Origin: Halalkaliarchaeum sp. AArc-CO
GTDB lineage: Archaea; Halobacteriota; Halobacteria; Halobacteriales; Haloferacaceae
Direction of reading: 5' to 3'
Assembly (NCBI RefSeq): GCF_024972735.1
Contig: NZ_CP087722.1
Span: forward strand, 62,001 to 126,000
DNA: 64,000 nt
This document shows, piece after piece, positions 35,705-44,932 of this stretch. The position numbers and the translations under genes are program-made. The notes below the pieces were generated by a model. It worked only from the letters and a program-made list of their open reading frames with translations. It was not told the DNA's origin and did not search any database. Positions within the stretch are counted from its first letter, which is position 1. The number at the start of each line of letters is the position of its first letter.

Positions 35705-36292
35705 ATGGTAACTAGGCTGACTAGAGTGTGTGAAGAGTTCTATGACACGCTCTATGGTAATCTTCCGGTGGTGTCCCGAATCGCGAAGCGTCTCTGCTTG
35801 AAGTTCGTCCCGTTGGCGATCATGCCGCTGCCAGTTGCGCTCCTGTTCAAAGCGTACGAGCTCCTGTTCAGCGGGGGAACGAACTCGCCGCTGGCGCCGG
35901 AGAGTATGTACCTGAGCTATCTCATCGCGGTGTCGCTGCCAATTCTCTCGCTGGTAATTGTCTGGAAGCTGTTCAAATACGGGGCACCCCTCGCGTCACA
36001 GCTCATGGGAACAACGTCTCGATTGGCTCTGACAGCTGGCGCTGTCGTGACCGCAGGAAAACTGGCGGGCCCATTCGCTGCGGCTTCCGCTGCTCGGTGG
36101 GGGCCGGCCGCTGCGACCGGCCCAGTCGTTGCGTCGCGACTGGGCAACGGCTCACAGGGTGGCACTACAGCGCCGGCGACTGACGGGAGTGGACAACAAC
36201 AGCGGACAGGCCAGGATAACGTTGCTCCTGATTCGACCGCACGAGGGGTTCCCGAGTATCGTCGAAGCGAAAACGATCCTGCGTACTACTGA
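35705..36292 (+). pseudogene. VirB6/TrbL-like protein, C-terminal part with an element-derived start
   Basis: The ORF begins inside the inserted element (MVTRLTRVCEEFYDTLYG) and runs in frame into the displaced half of the membrane protein (NLPVVSRIAKRLCLKFVPLA...). It has three hydrophobic segments and an Ala/Gly-rich then Gln/Ser-rich tail. The element supplies a palindromic operator, an AT-rich stretch and the ATG, so the half may still be translated. The next gene starts 2 nt after its stop. Confidence 0.75.
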
Positions 36293-36294
36293 TC

Positions 36295-37413
36295 ATGCCA
36301 CAAGATACTGAACCAGCAAGTCGACGGATTATGGACACGATCGGTGAGGAGAATCGCGTTCCAGTTTTGAATATCGAAGAGGGGGATCTGTACATTATTC
36401 TGGGGTTCCCCATTGCAGCGTTGTTCCTTGGTGGGGTAACTGGGATCGACGCCATCGTCTTTCCGTTGGTAGTAGGTGGGTTGCTCCTCGGTATTGCAAC
36501 GGTCTATGCGGCACCGAACCATTTGCCGGCCAGCGTCTGGCTCACTGACGTCTGGCGGTATTACACTCGACGACCGCGGTGGACCTTTAGCTCACCCCAG
36601 GATGAGACAACGGCAGATCCCCGAGCTGTAAAACGAACGGACGGCGGTATTGCCCAGTACAACCCGTTTGCTCCGGAGGAACGCACACAGGATCTCACAG
36701 ACGTCAAACGAGCCTGGCCTGGAGCGGGAGCTATCGAACGGTCGGATGGGGCGTTTGTCGCGATGCTGGAGATCGATCCCGCAAATATGGATTTCGCGAT
36801 GTCTGGAGATTGGGCCGATCTCCAGGAGCACGGTGAGGAGTTCGTGAATGACGAACTCGATTTTCCGCTCACACTCCATGCGACTACTCGGCCGTTCCCG
36901 ACAGAGCGACTCACCGAACAGATCGAGGAACGCCTCGAGGATGATGACGTGAGTGACAATCCGATCTTCAAGGAACTCCTCCAGGAGTACCGCGAAACAC
37001 GCCCGGATGACCTCGAGAACATCCAGCAGGTTCGGTACTATCTGGCAATCGAGGTCCACCCATTTGAAGTGTACAACGAGGATCGCGACGAACGCTCGCC
37101 GGCAGAGAAGTTGACGCAGATTCCCCTGCTTGGAATCCTCTTTACACCGTTCGTGACTCGCCGTGAACAATTGACTGAGGCCGAGGTTCGAGCGAAGATG
37201 ATCGATGCCCTCGATACGAGATCCAGGACGGTCGAGACAGAATTCGTGAGCAAGGCGAATGGGTGGAGTGCGCGTCGGCTGGAGACTGTCGAACTCTTCG
37301 TCTTGGCGATGGAGTTCTGGAGTGGCGATTATCTCGAATACGGGGATGAGGAGACGGCGATCAGAACGATGCCTGCCGTGAGTCACGACCCGGAGGTGAG
37401 CCAGCGTGAGTGA
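36295..37413 (+). CDS. VirB3/PrgI-like membrane protein, partner of VirB4
   Basis: The 372-residue protein has two N-terminal membrane segments (DLYIILGFPIAALFLGGV; IVFPLVVGGLLLGIATVYA) and a large soluble part (MLEIDPANMDFAMSGDWADL; YYLAIEVHPFEVYNED) that looks like the N-terminal domain of VirB4-family ATPases. In archaeal conjugation operons the VirB3-like membrane part and the VirB4 N-terminal domain often sit in one protein ahead of the ATPase. It overlaps the next gene by 8 nt. Confidence 0.7.
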   Translation: MPQDTEPASRRIMDTIGEENRVPVLNIEEGDLYIILGFPIAALFLGGVTGIDAIVFPLVVGGLLLGIATVYAAPNHLPASVWLTDVWRYYTRRPRWTFSSPQDETTADPRAVKRTDGGIAQYNPFAPEERTQDLTDVKRAWPGAGAIERSDGAFVAMLEIDPANMDFAMSGDWADLQEHGEEFVNDELDFPLTLHATTRPFPTERLTEQIEERLEDDDVSDNPIFKELLQEYRETRPDDLENIQQVRYYLAIEVHPFEVYNEDRDERSPAEKLTQIPLLGILFTPFVTRREQLTEAEVRAKMIDALDTRSRTVETEFVSKANGWSARRLETVELFVLAMEFWSGDYLEYGDEETAIRTMPAVSHDPEVSQRE

Positions 37414-39526
37414 GATTCTCGCTGTTGGACGCCCCGATGAATGGCCGGTCGATAGAGCTGTGTCTCTCGAAAATCCGATTGTAACCGATCCCGGTTTTGA
37501 GACGAGTTCGATTTTGCTCGCATTCGCTGACCTCCTTGCCGCTGCTGATGTGGCTGACGTTGCGCTCGTGGTTGGTGCGACACTGCTGGGGGCACTCGTA
37601 GCTTCGGCGTGGCATCGCCGGACAGCAGACACTGAGGAGTTCGAGCCGACAGCAGTGTTTGATGAGTCGATGCTCGAAAAACAGCACCGGGAACGGGTTG
37701 CTCTCGAGGAACTGTCTGAACACCATCAGCGTATCGTGGCTCCTGCGGCCGTCGAATGGGAGACACGCGCAGCTCGAATCGGTGAGACATGGACGACGAC
37801 CTTGTATGTCGCTGATTGGCCGGATTATCCCATGGACGGGTATCTCAACGAACTGTTCACGCTAACGGAAATCCAGTTCGATTGCACGGTTCGGATTCGA
37901 CCCAAAAACCAGGAGCGCGCACGTGACGAACTCCAGCAAGTGGCTGACGAATTGCAGGTCGATGCCGACCTCGAACGTAGTGTTCGCGGACGGTATCTCC
38001 AGGAACGAGCGCACGAAGCGGCTGAAACGTATACTGCTGTCGAAAATGGCCAGCGTGTCTTCACGCAAGCGATGTTCATCACGGTCCGGGCCGAGACTCG
38101 TGACGAACTTCGGGAGTCTGTCCGGGCGGTTCGGAGTCGTCTCCGGGAGGATCCGGCGAACCTGACGCCGAAAACGGCGATCTGCAAACAGGATCTCGCG
38201 TTACAGGCGGCAGCACCTATCAGCCGAAATCCATTTGGCCGGGAGACAATTGCTCTCGGTGGTGCGGCCGGTGCCCTGTTGGCGTCTCCACATAACCCGA
38301 CTATTCTCGAACCGGACGGAATTGAGGTTGGGATTCATCGGCACAACAACAGTCCTGTCGTCATTGATGCGTTCGATCGAGATAACGGCTATGCGATGTT
38401 CACAGTTGGCGATCCCGGATCAGGCAAGTCCTTCGGTGCCAAACAGCAGTTCCTGCGATCGATCGCGCAGTCGGAAGACCGGATCGGAATCATCCTCGAA
38501 CCCCTGAACAACTGGGCCGGTGTCGCCGAAGCGCTTGGTGCACAGCGAATCACGGTTGGTGGAAATATGGGCATCAACCCGATGGAGATCAAACCCACCC
38601 CGCCTCACGTACAGCAGGCACTGGGCGATGACGCCAGTCCGTTCAAAGAAAAGAAGGACAGTGTATTGAGCTTCCTTTCGAACTATTTCACGCTTCGGGG
38701 GATTGATCTCGCTGATCGACGGACCACGCTGGAACTTGCAATCGAGGTTGCGTATCGGCGCAAGGGAATCACCGACGACATCACCACACACGACAACGAG
38801 AGTCCGACACTGCGAGATGTTCTCGACGTCCTCGAGGATATCATCAACGACCCAGATGAGTATGTCATCCGGACCGAGGAGGAGGCCGACAAACTACAAG
38901 AAGATGCGACGTGGTTGATCGATCAGCTTCGGCCATTCGGTGACGGCGGCCGGTATGAAAACCTCGGTCGACCCACGGAATTCGACATTCGTGATGAGAA
39001 GGTTATCTATCTCGATCTGGGTCAACAAGAGGGATCTGGTGGTGGTAGCACGAGTCTTCTCATGCAACTTCTCATCTCGCTCGTTTACGAACGGGCCAAA
39101 GAGGCGGGTGAGGTCGTCTTCATCATTGACGAGGCGCGATACGTGTTCCAGGGGGCAGCTGATCTATCGTTCTTGGAGACTATCTTCCGACACCACCGTC
39201 ATCACGACCTCTCAATTCGTCTCGTGACGCAGACTGTCGACGAGTTCTTCCAGCGGCCCGAAGCCGAGATGATCCTCGATCAGTGTGCGCTCAAGCAATT
39301 CCATCGGTTGGATGGAATGGACGAACAGTGGGCAGACGAGTTCGGGCTGAATTACGCACAGATGCGGTTCGTCCAGGAGGCAACACCTGGGAGTGAGGAA
39401 ACCGGCTATTCAGAAGCTCTCGTGGGAGTTGATGGTGAGTGGCGCGGAATTGAGGTCCGTGCGCTTCCGAAGGAAACGCAGGTAATCGAGAACGAGACCG
39501 ACTGGGACAGTAATTCCAGTATGTGA
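37406..39526 (+). CDS. VirB4/TraC-like ATPase of a type IV secretion system
   Basis: The protein has 706 residues from a GTG start. Walker A VGDPGSGKSFG is near residue 335, and Walker B VVFIIDEARYVFQG near 570, followed by FRHHRHHDLSIRLVTQTVDE, as in VirB4/HerA-type ATPases. A hydrophobic N-terminal segment (LLAAADVADVALVVGATLLG) may anchor it. It is the energy source of the transfer apparatus. It overlaps the upstream gene by 8 nt and ends the recognisable part of the operon. Confidence 0.9.
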   Translation: MSEILAVGRPDEWPVDRAVSLENPIVTDPGFETSSILLAFADLLAAADVADVALVVGATLLGALVASAWHRRTADTEEFEPTAVFDESMLEKQHRERVALEELSEHHQRIVAPAAVEWETRAARIGETWTTTLYVADWPDYPMDGYLNELFTLTEIQFDCTVRIRPKNQERARDELQQVADELQVDADLERSVRGRYLQERAHEAAETYTAVENGQRVFTQAMFITVRAETRDELRESVRAVRSRLREDPANLTPKTAICKQDLALQAAAPISRNPFGRETIALGGAAGALLASPHNPTILEPDGIEVGIHRHNNSPVVIDAFDRDNGYAMFTVGDPGSGKSFGAKQQFLRSIAQSEDRIGIILEPLNNWAGVAEALGAQRITVGGNMGINPMEIKPTPPHVQQALGDDASPFKEKKDSVLSFLSNYFTLRGIDLADRRTTLELAIEVAYRRKGITDDITTHDNESPTLRDVLDVLEDIINDPDEYVIRTEEEADKLQEDATWLIDQLRPFGDGGRYENLGRPTEFDIRDEKVIYLDLGQQEGSGGGSTSLLMQLLISLVYERAKEAGEVVFIIDEARYVFQGAADLSFLETIFRHHRHHDLSIRLVTQTVDEFFQRPEAEMILDQCALKQFHRLDGMDEQWADEFGLNYAQMRFVQEATPGSEETGYSEALVGVDGEWRGIEVRALPKETQVIENETDWDSNSSM

Positions 39527-39529
39527 GGA

Positions 39530-39664
39530 ATGGCTAGTCGGAGGAAAGTGATTTGGGCTCTTACCGAACACAACGAAACAGCGGCATCCGTCTCAAAGTT
39601 GGTATCTCGGGCTGTGCAAGATGTAGAGGTTGACGGCGCCGTAGAAAGGGTAGCCCATGAGTGA
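39530..39664 (+). CDS. Short ORF, possibly a truncated secretion gene
   Basis: The 44-codon ORF (MASRRKVIWALTEHNETAAS...) starts 3 nt after the VirB4 stop, as expected for the next operon gene. It stops shortly before the AT-rich DNA ahead of the IS1182-type transposase. It may be the 5' end of a gene cut by that insertion. Confidence 0.35.
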   Translation: MASRRKVIWALTEHNETAASVSKLVSRAVQDVEVDGAVERVAHE

Positions 39665-39761
39665 TTGAAATATACTGAATAACTCTCTTCTAACTTTGTT
39701 CTATAATCTCCATAAGGTATTTACCTAAGCAAGCCGTTAAATCAGTAACCTGGCTAATAAC

Positions 39762-41528
39762 GTGTTTGAAGAAAATAACGAACATCACCAGGAAAAGTTG
39801 TTCTCACCTGTAAAAGACCTTCCATCCAGCATTGACGAAAAATTACAGAATCACTGGTCAACCCACTTTTATCAACACATCTTCACCCAGATAGATGAGA
39901 CGAAGTTCGGGCGGTTATACCACGACGGGTATAGCCGTCCGAACAAACCCGTCAATGAGCTTGTCTCACTGGAGATTATCAAACACCTGCTCGATCTCTC
40001 TGACGAAGAGCTTGAATATGCCTACATCTTCGATTTTCGCGTCAGAAACGCACTGGGGAAAGAAACACTCGGCGACAACATCTGCCAAAAGACGTTCACC
40101 AATTTCCGCCGTCGGTTGATGGAACACGAAAAGGAGACTGGCCAGGATTTGTTACACGAAGTCTTCGAAGATCACCGCAGCTATTTCCAAGCAGAGTTTG
40201 AAATTGATGCCAGTACGCAGCGGATGGATTCGACGTTTATTGAGGCCAACATCAAGCAACTGTCCCGTGTTGATCTCCTCGCCAAAGTCCTCCACAACTT
40301 CCTGTGCGATCTCCCTGAGGAGATTGTACAGGAATTGCCCGCTGGGATCGACGAGTTCGCAGACACCGACAACCTGGAGCTGTCCTACCAGCTTGAACCA
40401 GGCGAGATTCCAGCAACCATGGAAACACTCGCCGAGCATACCGCGTGGCTTGTTGATCGGTTCGAAGATGCCGATGAATACGCTGAGTTGGAGAGCTTTG
40501 CCCATCTCCAGCAGGTCCTCGACGAACAGTGTTATCGCATTGCCGAACTCGAAGACGACGAGGACGTAGACGATTTTGATGACCAACGCCAGCCCGGTGA
40601 CGACTCGTCACCGGACTGGCAACCAATCCGAACGTACACTTCTCCCGAAGAAGGGACAGACACTAACCAGGATGAAGATAACACAGAGTCATCCGGAGAA
40701 GACGCCGAAAACCACCCTGATCACGTCGGGCTGAAAGAGCCCGACGAGATCGACAGCGGTTCGTTGCAAAACCCGCACGACGAGGACGCAACCTACCGCT
40801 TCAAGAACGGTGAGGACTATCACGGATACAAAGCGAATGTAGCGGAGACGTGCAATGGTGAGAATCCATTCCGACTCATTACAGCGATTCGAGTCGATAC
40901 CAACAACACGGACGACGGCGACCTTCTTGACGAGGACGTAACGGAGCTCTCGACAGAGACAGGGTTACGTGACCTGCTCGTTGATGGTGGGTACACGCAC
41001 AAGGAAGTAGAGAAGCGCTGCCGTGATCAGGAGATCACGCAGCACTTCTCGGGAATCACAGGTCAACGACCTGCAGCGGAGAAGATGTCGTTGGCTGCGC
41101 CAGAGTGGGACGGGACCAGAATGGTTGCGTGTCCTGCCGGACACGAACCATTCGACCAGAACCACTACGAAACCGGTCGGATTTCTGGAAAGATGGAGAA
41201 GGAGTTCTGTGACGGGTGTCCGCACAGAGAGAGCTGTTTCGTCGAGGAGCAACAGAACCACTATAGCTACGGCTTCAGGGAACGGCGGGTAGAAGTTGCG
41301 CAGCGACGCAAACGGTTAGATGATCCGGCTGAACATGAGTTTCTGAAGTTACGTGCCGGAGCTGAGTCGTTGATCAACGAGATGTATCACAAAGACGGGG
41401 AGAAAACGACGTTCACAGGGAAGATCAAGGTGAAGAACGCGTCAATAGCGAAAGCTATCGGGAGAAACTTGAAGCGAGCCTCCGGATTCATCGAATCGGA
41501 GGCGAAGCGGGAGAAATCGGCAGCATAG
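39762..41528 (+). CDS. IS1182-family transposase
   Basis: The protein has 588 residues from a GTG. The N-terminal DUF772-type domain (RPNKPVNELVSLEIIKHLL) is followed by the first catalytic part (DASTQRMDSTFIEANIKQLS), the second DDE part (GLRDLLVDGGYTHKEVEKRC) and a C-terminal segment with CDGCPHRESCF cysteines and the RRVEVAQRRKRL region. An acidic spacer (near residues 265-340) is a haloarchaeal trait. It appears intact. Confidence 0.85.
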   Translation: MFEENNEHHQEKLFSPVKDLPSSIDEKLQNHWSTHFYQHIFTQIDETKFGRLYHDGYSRPNKPVNELVSLEIIKHLLDLSDEELEYAYIFDFRVRNALGKETLGDNICQKTFTNFRRRLMEHEKETGQDLLHEVFEDHRSYFQAEFEIDASTQRMDSTFIEANIKQLSRVDLLAKVLHNFLCDLPEEIVQELPAGIDEFADTDNLELSYQLEPGEIPATMETLAEHTAWLVDRFEDADEYAELESFAHLQQVLDEQCYRIAELEDDEDVDDFDDQRQPGDDSSPDWQPIRTYTSPEEGTDTNQDEDNTESSGEDAENHPDHVGLKEPDEIDSGSLQNPHDEDATYRFKNGEDYHGYKANVAETCNGENPFRLITAIRVDTNNTDDGDLLDEDVTELSTETGLRDLLVDGGYTHKEVEKRCRDQEITQHFSGITGQRPAAEKMSLAAPEWDGTRMVACPAGHEPFDQNHYETGRISGKMEKEFCDGCPHRESCFVEEQQNHYSYGFRERRVEVAQRRKRLDDPAEHEFLKLRAGAESLINEMYHKDGEKTTFTGKIKVKNASIAKAIGRNLKRASGFIESEAKREKSAA

Positions 41529-41616
41529 TCGGGGGAGGAGTGCAGTTTTTCGCTATTTGTTGGTGGTTCTGTGGTGACGGCTCGCTTCTGGTGAGATAAT
41601 CACTGGTGATTGGGAC

Positions 41617-41640
41617 GGGGTGTTCTCGTCAGAACACCCC
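41617..41640 (+). terminator. Perfect stem-loop after the transposase
   Basis: GGGGTGTTCT and AGAACACCCC form a 10 bp stem with a CGTC loop, followed by TTTCTG. It may be a transcription stop or RNA structure within the IS right end. Confidence 0.45.
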
Positions 41641-41967
41641 TTTCTGCGTTGCCCTCAGAGGTTGTATGCAGCACAGCAACTATTTTGACTCTGACTCCGA
41701 TGAGCCGTCTACCCACCCGAAGTTCGAATCGACTGTTTTCAGTCGGTTGGCGGGCTCGTCGATCGAGCATCTCCCCGAAATTATACTCTTTTCTATCATC
41801 AAATAAAGTTAAGATAGTTCTGAGCGTATCCAGCCGGCAGTTACTCAGTTCGGGGCCGTCGTCTTTCCTCGTTCATCCATCACGGCACAGACCCGATTCG
41901 CCGGCGAGAAATGGATGAGCGGAACCGAAGCGCCACCTGCTGAGCGACAGTAACAGTGGAGGAACTC

Positions 41968-43272
41968 ATGCCCAACGAGACACACGTAGCGGTCGAATCA
42001 AACGACGAACAGCACTCCGAGCCGTCTGACTCGGCATTCCCGATTTCACGCCGGGCCGCACTCGGCGGATTGCTCGGGCTCGGCCTCTTGAGTAGCACCG
42101 CGGCCGCCCAACCACCGGCCCGACGATGGAATAGCGATCAAACTGCCAATGGCTACCGGCTGCTCGATCTCGGAGCGCTCACCATGCGAGACAACGACAT
42201 CGAGATCCGCGATTTCGAAGGGACGAATCTGGAAATCGAGGACGGCGTGCTGAACGCCATCGTCGAGTCCGAAGAGTTCGAACTTCTGGTCGGTCGGTAT
42301 CTCGACTTCGATGACGACGACACGCTCCAGTTCACCGGCCCGGCCGAGTGGCAAAACAAAACCACCACCTCGGTCAACGAAGCCAGTGGCGAGAATGCGA
42401 CGGTCGGTGGGGGTCACTCCAACGTGGCCAGTGGCGAGAATGCGACGGTCGCCGGCGGGGGCGGTGAAAACGAGGGGGATGGAAACCCTGCCAGCGGCCG
42501 TTGGGCGTCGGTCGGCGGCGGCCAGAGCAACATCGCCAGCAGTTTTCAGGCGACCGTCGGTGGTGGTATCCTCAACAGAGCCAGGGGTGATTCAGCGACG
42601 GTCGCTGGCGGCGCGAGCAACGAAGCCAGCGATATTGCTACGACGGTCGGCGGTGGCTCCGGCAACAAAGCCAGCGGCTTTCTTGCGACGGTCGCCGGCG
42701 GCGCGAGCAACGAAGCCAGCGGCACTATGGCGACTATTCCCGGGGGACAAAGGAACATAGCCGCCGGCAGATCCTCGTTTGCGGCAGGACGGTACGCAAG
42801 AGCGAACCACGATGGCGCGTTCGTGTTCGGTGACTCATCGATGACTACAATCAGCTCGAATGGAGCAGATGAGGCACGGTTCCAGATGCCGGTCTATGCG
42901 GAGTCGTTCAACACGACCAGTACCCGTACAAAAAAGACCAACACCGAACCGGTCGATCCCCAGCAGGCCTTGGCAGGCGTCGAGTCACTTGACGTGAGCA
43001 CTTGGGAATTCACTGACAGCGACGGCGGGCGACATATGGGGCCGATGGCTGAGGAGTTCTTCGAGACGTTCGGCCTCGGCGACTCTGATGACTCAATTGC
43101 CTCCGTCGATGCTGATGGCGTGGCCTTCGCCGCTATCCAGGGCCTCTCTGCAAAGCTTGAGCAGAAGGACGAACGTATTGCCGAGTTGTATGAACGGCTT
43201 GCGACACTTGAAGAGCGTGTTGGTGTGCGACCAGTTGCTGCTGACGGTGGAACAGTAGGGACCGAAGACTGA
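41968..43272 (+). CDS. Tat-exported protein with YadA-like head repeats and S74 chaperone domain
   Basis: The protein has 434 residues from the ATG at 41968; a GTG lies 12 nt upstream. The twin-arginine signal ISRRAALGGLLGLGLLSS is near residues 26-43. Residues ~125-265 hold about ten short repeats of the type NxASGxxATVGGG, as in trimeric autotransporter heads. The region KKTNTEPVDPQQALAGVESL, then GPMAEEFFETFGLG, resembles the Peptidase_S74 intramolecular chaperone of phage tail spikes, normally self-cleaved after trimer folding. A C-terminal coiled coil (LEQKDERIAELYERLATLEE) follows. It is probably a trimeric surface or spike protein of cellular or viral origin. Confidence 0.8.
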   Translation: MPNETHVAVESNDEQHSEPSDSAFPISRRAALGGLLGLGLLSSTAAAQPPARRWNSDQTANGYRLLDLGALTMRDNDIEIRDFEGTNLEIEDGVLNAIVESEEFELLVGRYLDFDDDDTLQFTGPAEWQNKTTTSVNEASGENATVGGGHSNVASGENATVAGGGGENEGDGNPASGRWASVGGGQSNIASSFQATVGGGILNRARGDSATVAGGASNEASDIATTVGGGSGNKASGFLATVAGGASNEASGTMATIPGGQRNIAAGRSSFAAGRYARANHDGAFVFGDSSMTTISSNGADEARFQMPVYAESFNTTSTRTKKTNTEPVDPQQALAGVESLDVSTWEFTDSDGGRHMGPMAEEFFETFGLGDSDDSIASVDADGVAFAAIQGLSAKLEQKDERIAELYERLATLEERVGVRPVAADGGTVGTED

Positions 43273-43327
43273 ACGGATCTATACAGCCCGGTTTCTGGCT
43301 GGAACGAATGGTGATCTGTGCTGCATA

Positions 43328-43404
43328 CGCGCCCTCCATCTTGCACGCCAACCAGTAACAATATCGCTTATCTGATCGTTGTTTCGCTCAGTTAGGCAAG
43401 GGCC
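43328..43404. repeat. 77 bp direct repeat, copy A
   Basis: It contains ATCTTGCACGCCAACCAGTA and TCTGATCGTTGTTTCGCTCA and matches 48469-48545 with about six differences in 77. The two copies bound a 5.1 kb segment with the HNH-repeat and DUF1102-type genes. Confidence 0.85.
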
Positions 43405-43565
43405 AAAAGAGAACCTCAGGTTGGCAGGAGCACCCCTCCCTGGTAGCGCACTGACGTCGTCGGACTCTTCGGCGCCCGCTCGAGTTCCTCGCGTGCGATC
43501 TTCGAACGTGAATCCGCTACGGAATACCGGGATATTTACGCTATTTGGGTGTCACGTTGAATGAG

Positions 43566-44654
43566 ATGCCTACTTCGCCCGACGACTTGCTGTCCGATCT
43601 GCAGAGTCTGGCTGACGAGTTGGGACACGCACCCATGCCTGGCGAAATCGACGACAAGGGAGCCTACACGATGCAGGAATACAGGGATCAGTTCGGATCG
43701 TGGGCGAATACACTCGCGGCGGCAGGTCTGGAACAGCCGCGGGGACGTCGTATTCCCGATGAAGCACTTCTCGCCGAGTTGCGCCGAGTGGCAGACGAGT
43801 TCGATCGCACTCCGATGGAGACGGACATGACGTCAAGGGGCCACCACGGCGCCCAGACCTACAGAAATCGCTTCGGATCCTGGAATCAGGCACTCGAAGC
43901 CGCTGGGCTCTCATCGCGCCCCGATCGTCGCGAGCCCTCACGCGAGGACTTGCTCTCGGAACTCCAGCGAGTCGCCACCGAACTCGGCCGATCCCCGTCG
44001 TGGAATGACATGTTGGAACACGGCGAGTACGTGCCGAATACATACCGCTCCCGATTTGGCTCGTGGAACGACGCCCTCGAGGTCGCTGGACTCGACCACC
44101 GTGAGTCCCCCGAAAGAATACCACGGAAAGAGTTACTCGCAGAGTTGCAGCGCCTCGCGGATGAAAAGGGTAGGGCCCCAAAAACGACGGATATGGAACG
44201 TAAGGGGGCCTTCAGCCCGGGCACGTATCACCGACGGTTTGGGTCATGGGACGATGCACTCGCGGCGGCAGGCTTTGAGCCAGGTGACTCTCGGATGCGA
44301 ATTTCTCGAACTGAACTACTCGCCGAGTTGCAGCGCCTCGCTGACGAAACGGGTTCGCCCCCGTCAACGACGGACCTGCGCCAGGAGGGGGCGTTCAATC
44401 CGGGGACCTATCGCCGCCGGTTCGGATCCTGGAACGCAGCACTCGAGGCGGCTGGACTCGATCCGCGCGAATCAGCCGACCAGATCACCCGCGATGAGTT
44501 GCTCGCAGAGTTGCATCGTCTCGCCGACGAAACGAGTTCGGTGCCGACAACGACGGATATGCGTGAAGATGGTGCATTTAGCCCGGGAACGTACTATCGA
44601 CGGTTTGACTCCTGGGAGGAGGCACTCGAGGCTGCAGAACTCACCTCTGAGTAG
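43566..44654 (+). CDS. Protein made of six homing-endonuclease-associated (HNH) repeats
   Basis: The protein has 362 residues from the ATG at 43566. It is built almost entirely of six ~57-residue repeats: LLAELxRLADExxxxPxxxD, a charged turn, then TYRxRFGSWxxALExAGL. This is the small DNA-binding repeat seen beside HNH endonucleases (HNH_repeat). No nuclease domain is present. A decayed paralogue lies inverted at 46268-47449. It may be a sequence-specific DNA-binding protein, in which each repeat could read part of a site. Confidence 0.8.
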   Translation: MPTSPDDLLSDLQSLADELGHAPMPGEIDDKGAYTMQEYRDQFGSWANTLAAAGLEQPRGRRIPDEALLAELRRVADEFDRTPMETDMTSRGHHGAQTYRNRFGSWNQALEAAGLSSRPDRREPSREDLLSELQRVATELGRSPSWNDMLEHGEYVPNTYRSRFGSWNDALEVAGLDHRESPERIPRKELLAELQRLADEKGRAPKTTDMERKGAFSPGTYHRRFGSWDDALAAAGFEPGDSRMRISRTELLAELQRLADETGSPPSTTDLRQEGAFNPGTYRRRFGSWNAALEAAGLDPRESADQITRDELLAELHRLADETSSVPTTTDMREDGAFSPGTYYRRFDSWEEALEAAELTSE

Positions 44655-44888
44655 CTACGAAACTTTTTTGGGCAACAATACGCCGATTTCAGGGCTCACC
44701 TGAACAGGTCCAACCGGGAGTTCAGGGTTTTCCAGAAACGGCTGCATAACTCTCAAGGTAGGGCTGATAATTCGTCGGGAAATTCTGGGACACTTTGAGA
44801 TCATCCCGAGGACCCTCAGGTGCCCCAATACAGTATGGGTATAGGATATAGAAAGGAGTGAGCGCGTCCGGTTGGGTGCGGTGCGGTT

Positions 44889-44932
44889 CCGTACCCGTGA
44901 GGGCGTGCGTGCAAACGAAGGTGAGATAACCT
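44889..44932 (+). repeat. Conserved 5' leader of a DUF1102-type gene, copy 1
   Basis: The 44 nt directly before the ATG at 44933 (with GAGGGCGTGCGTGCAAACGA) recur with two changes at 47657-47700 before the broken third gene. The leader is as conserved as the coding start, so it may be regulatory. Confidence 0.6.

Larger units (their letters stand above)
35348..35752. mobile_element. 405 bp MITE-like element carrying an RHH gene
   Basis: Perfect 15 bp terminal inverted repeats, GAGCGTGTCATAGAA (35348-35362) and its complement (35738-35752), bound the element. A 7 bp direct repeat TATGGTA (35341-35347 and 35753-35759) is the target-site duplication. There is no transposase, so it must have been mobilised in trans. 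It carries one RHH gene and two copies of the palindrome GTGCACTYGGTGCAC. Confidence 0.93.
39677..41824 (+). mobile_element. IS1182-type insertion sequence, ends tentative
   Basis: Weak terminal inverted repeats can be aligned (AACTCTCTTCTAACTTT on the left, AACTATCTTAACTTT on the complementary right), with a 2 nt gap and mismatches. The noncoding 41529-41967 stretch holds the rest of the right end and a perfect stem-loop at 41617-41640. Boundaries should be treated as approximate. Confidence 0.4.

Noticed and set aside
41956-41967. GTG start for the YadA/S74 protein
   Set aside because: The ATG at 41968 gives a normal N-terminus and the extra four residues add nothing; kept only as an alternative.
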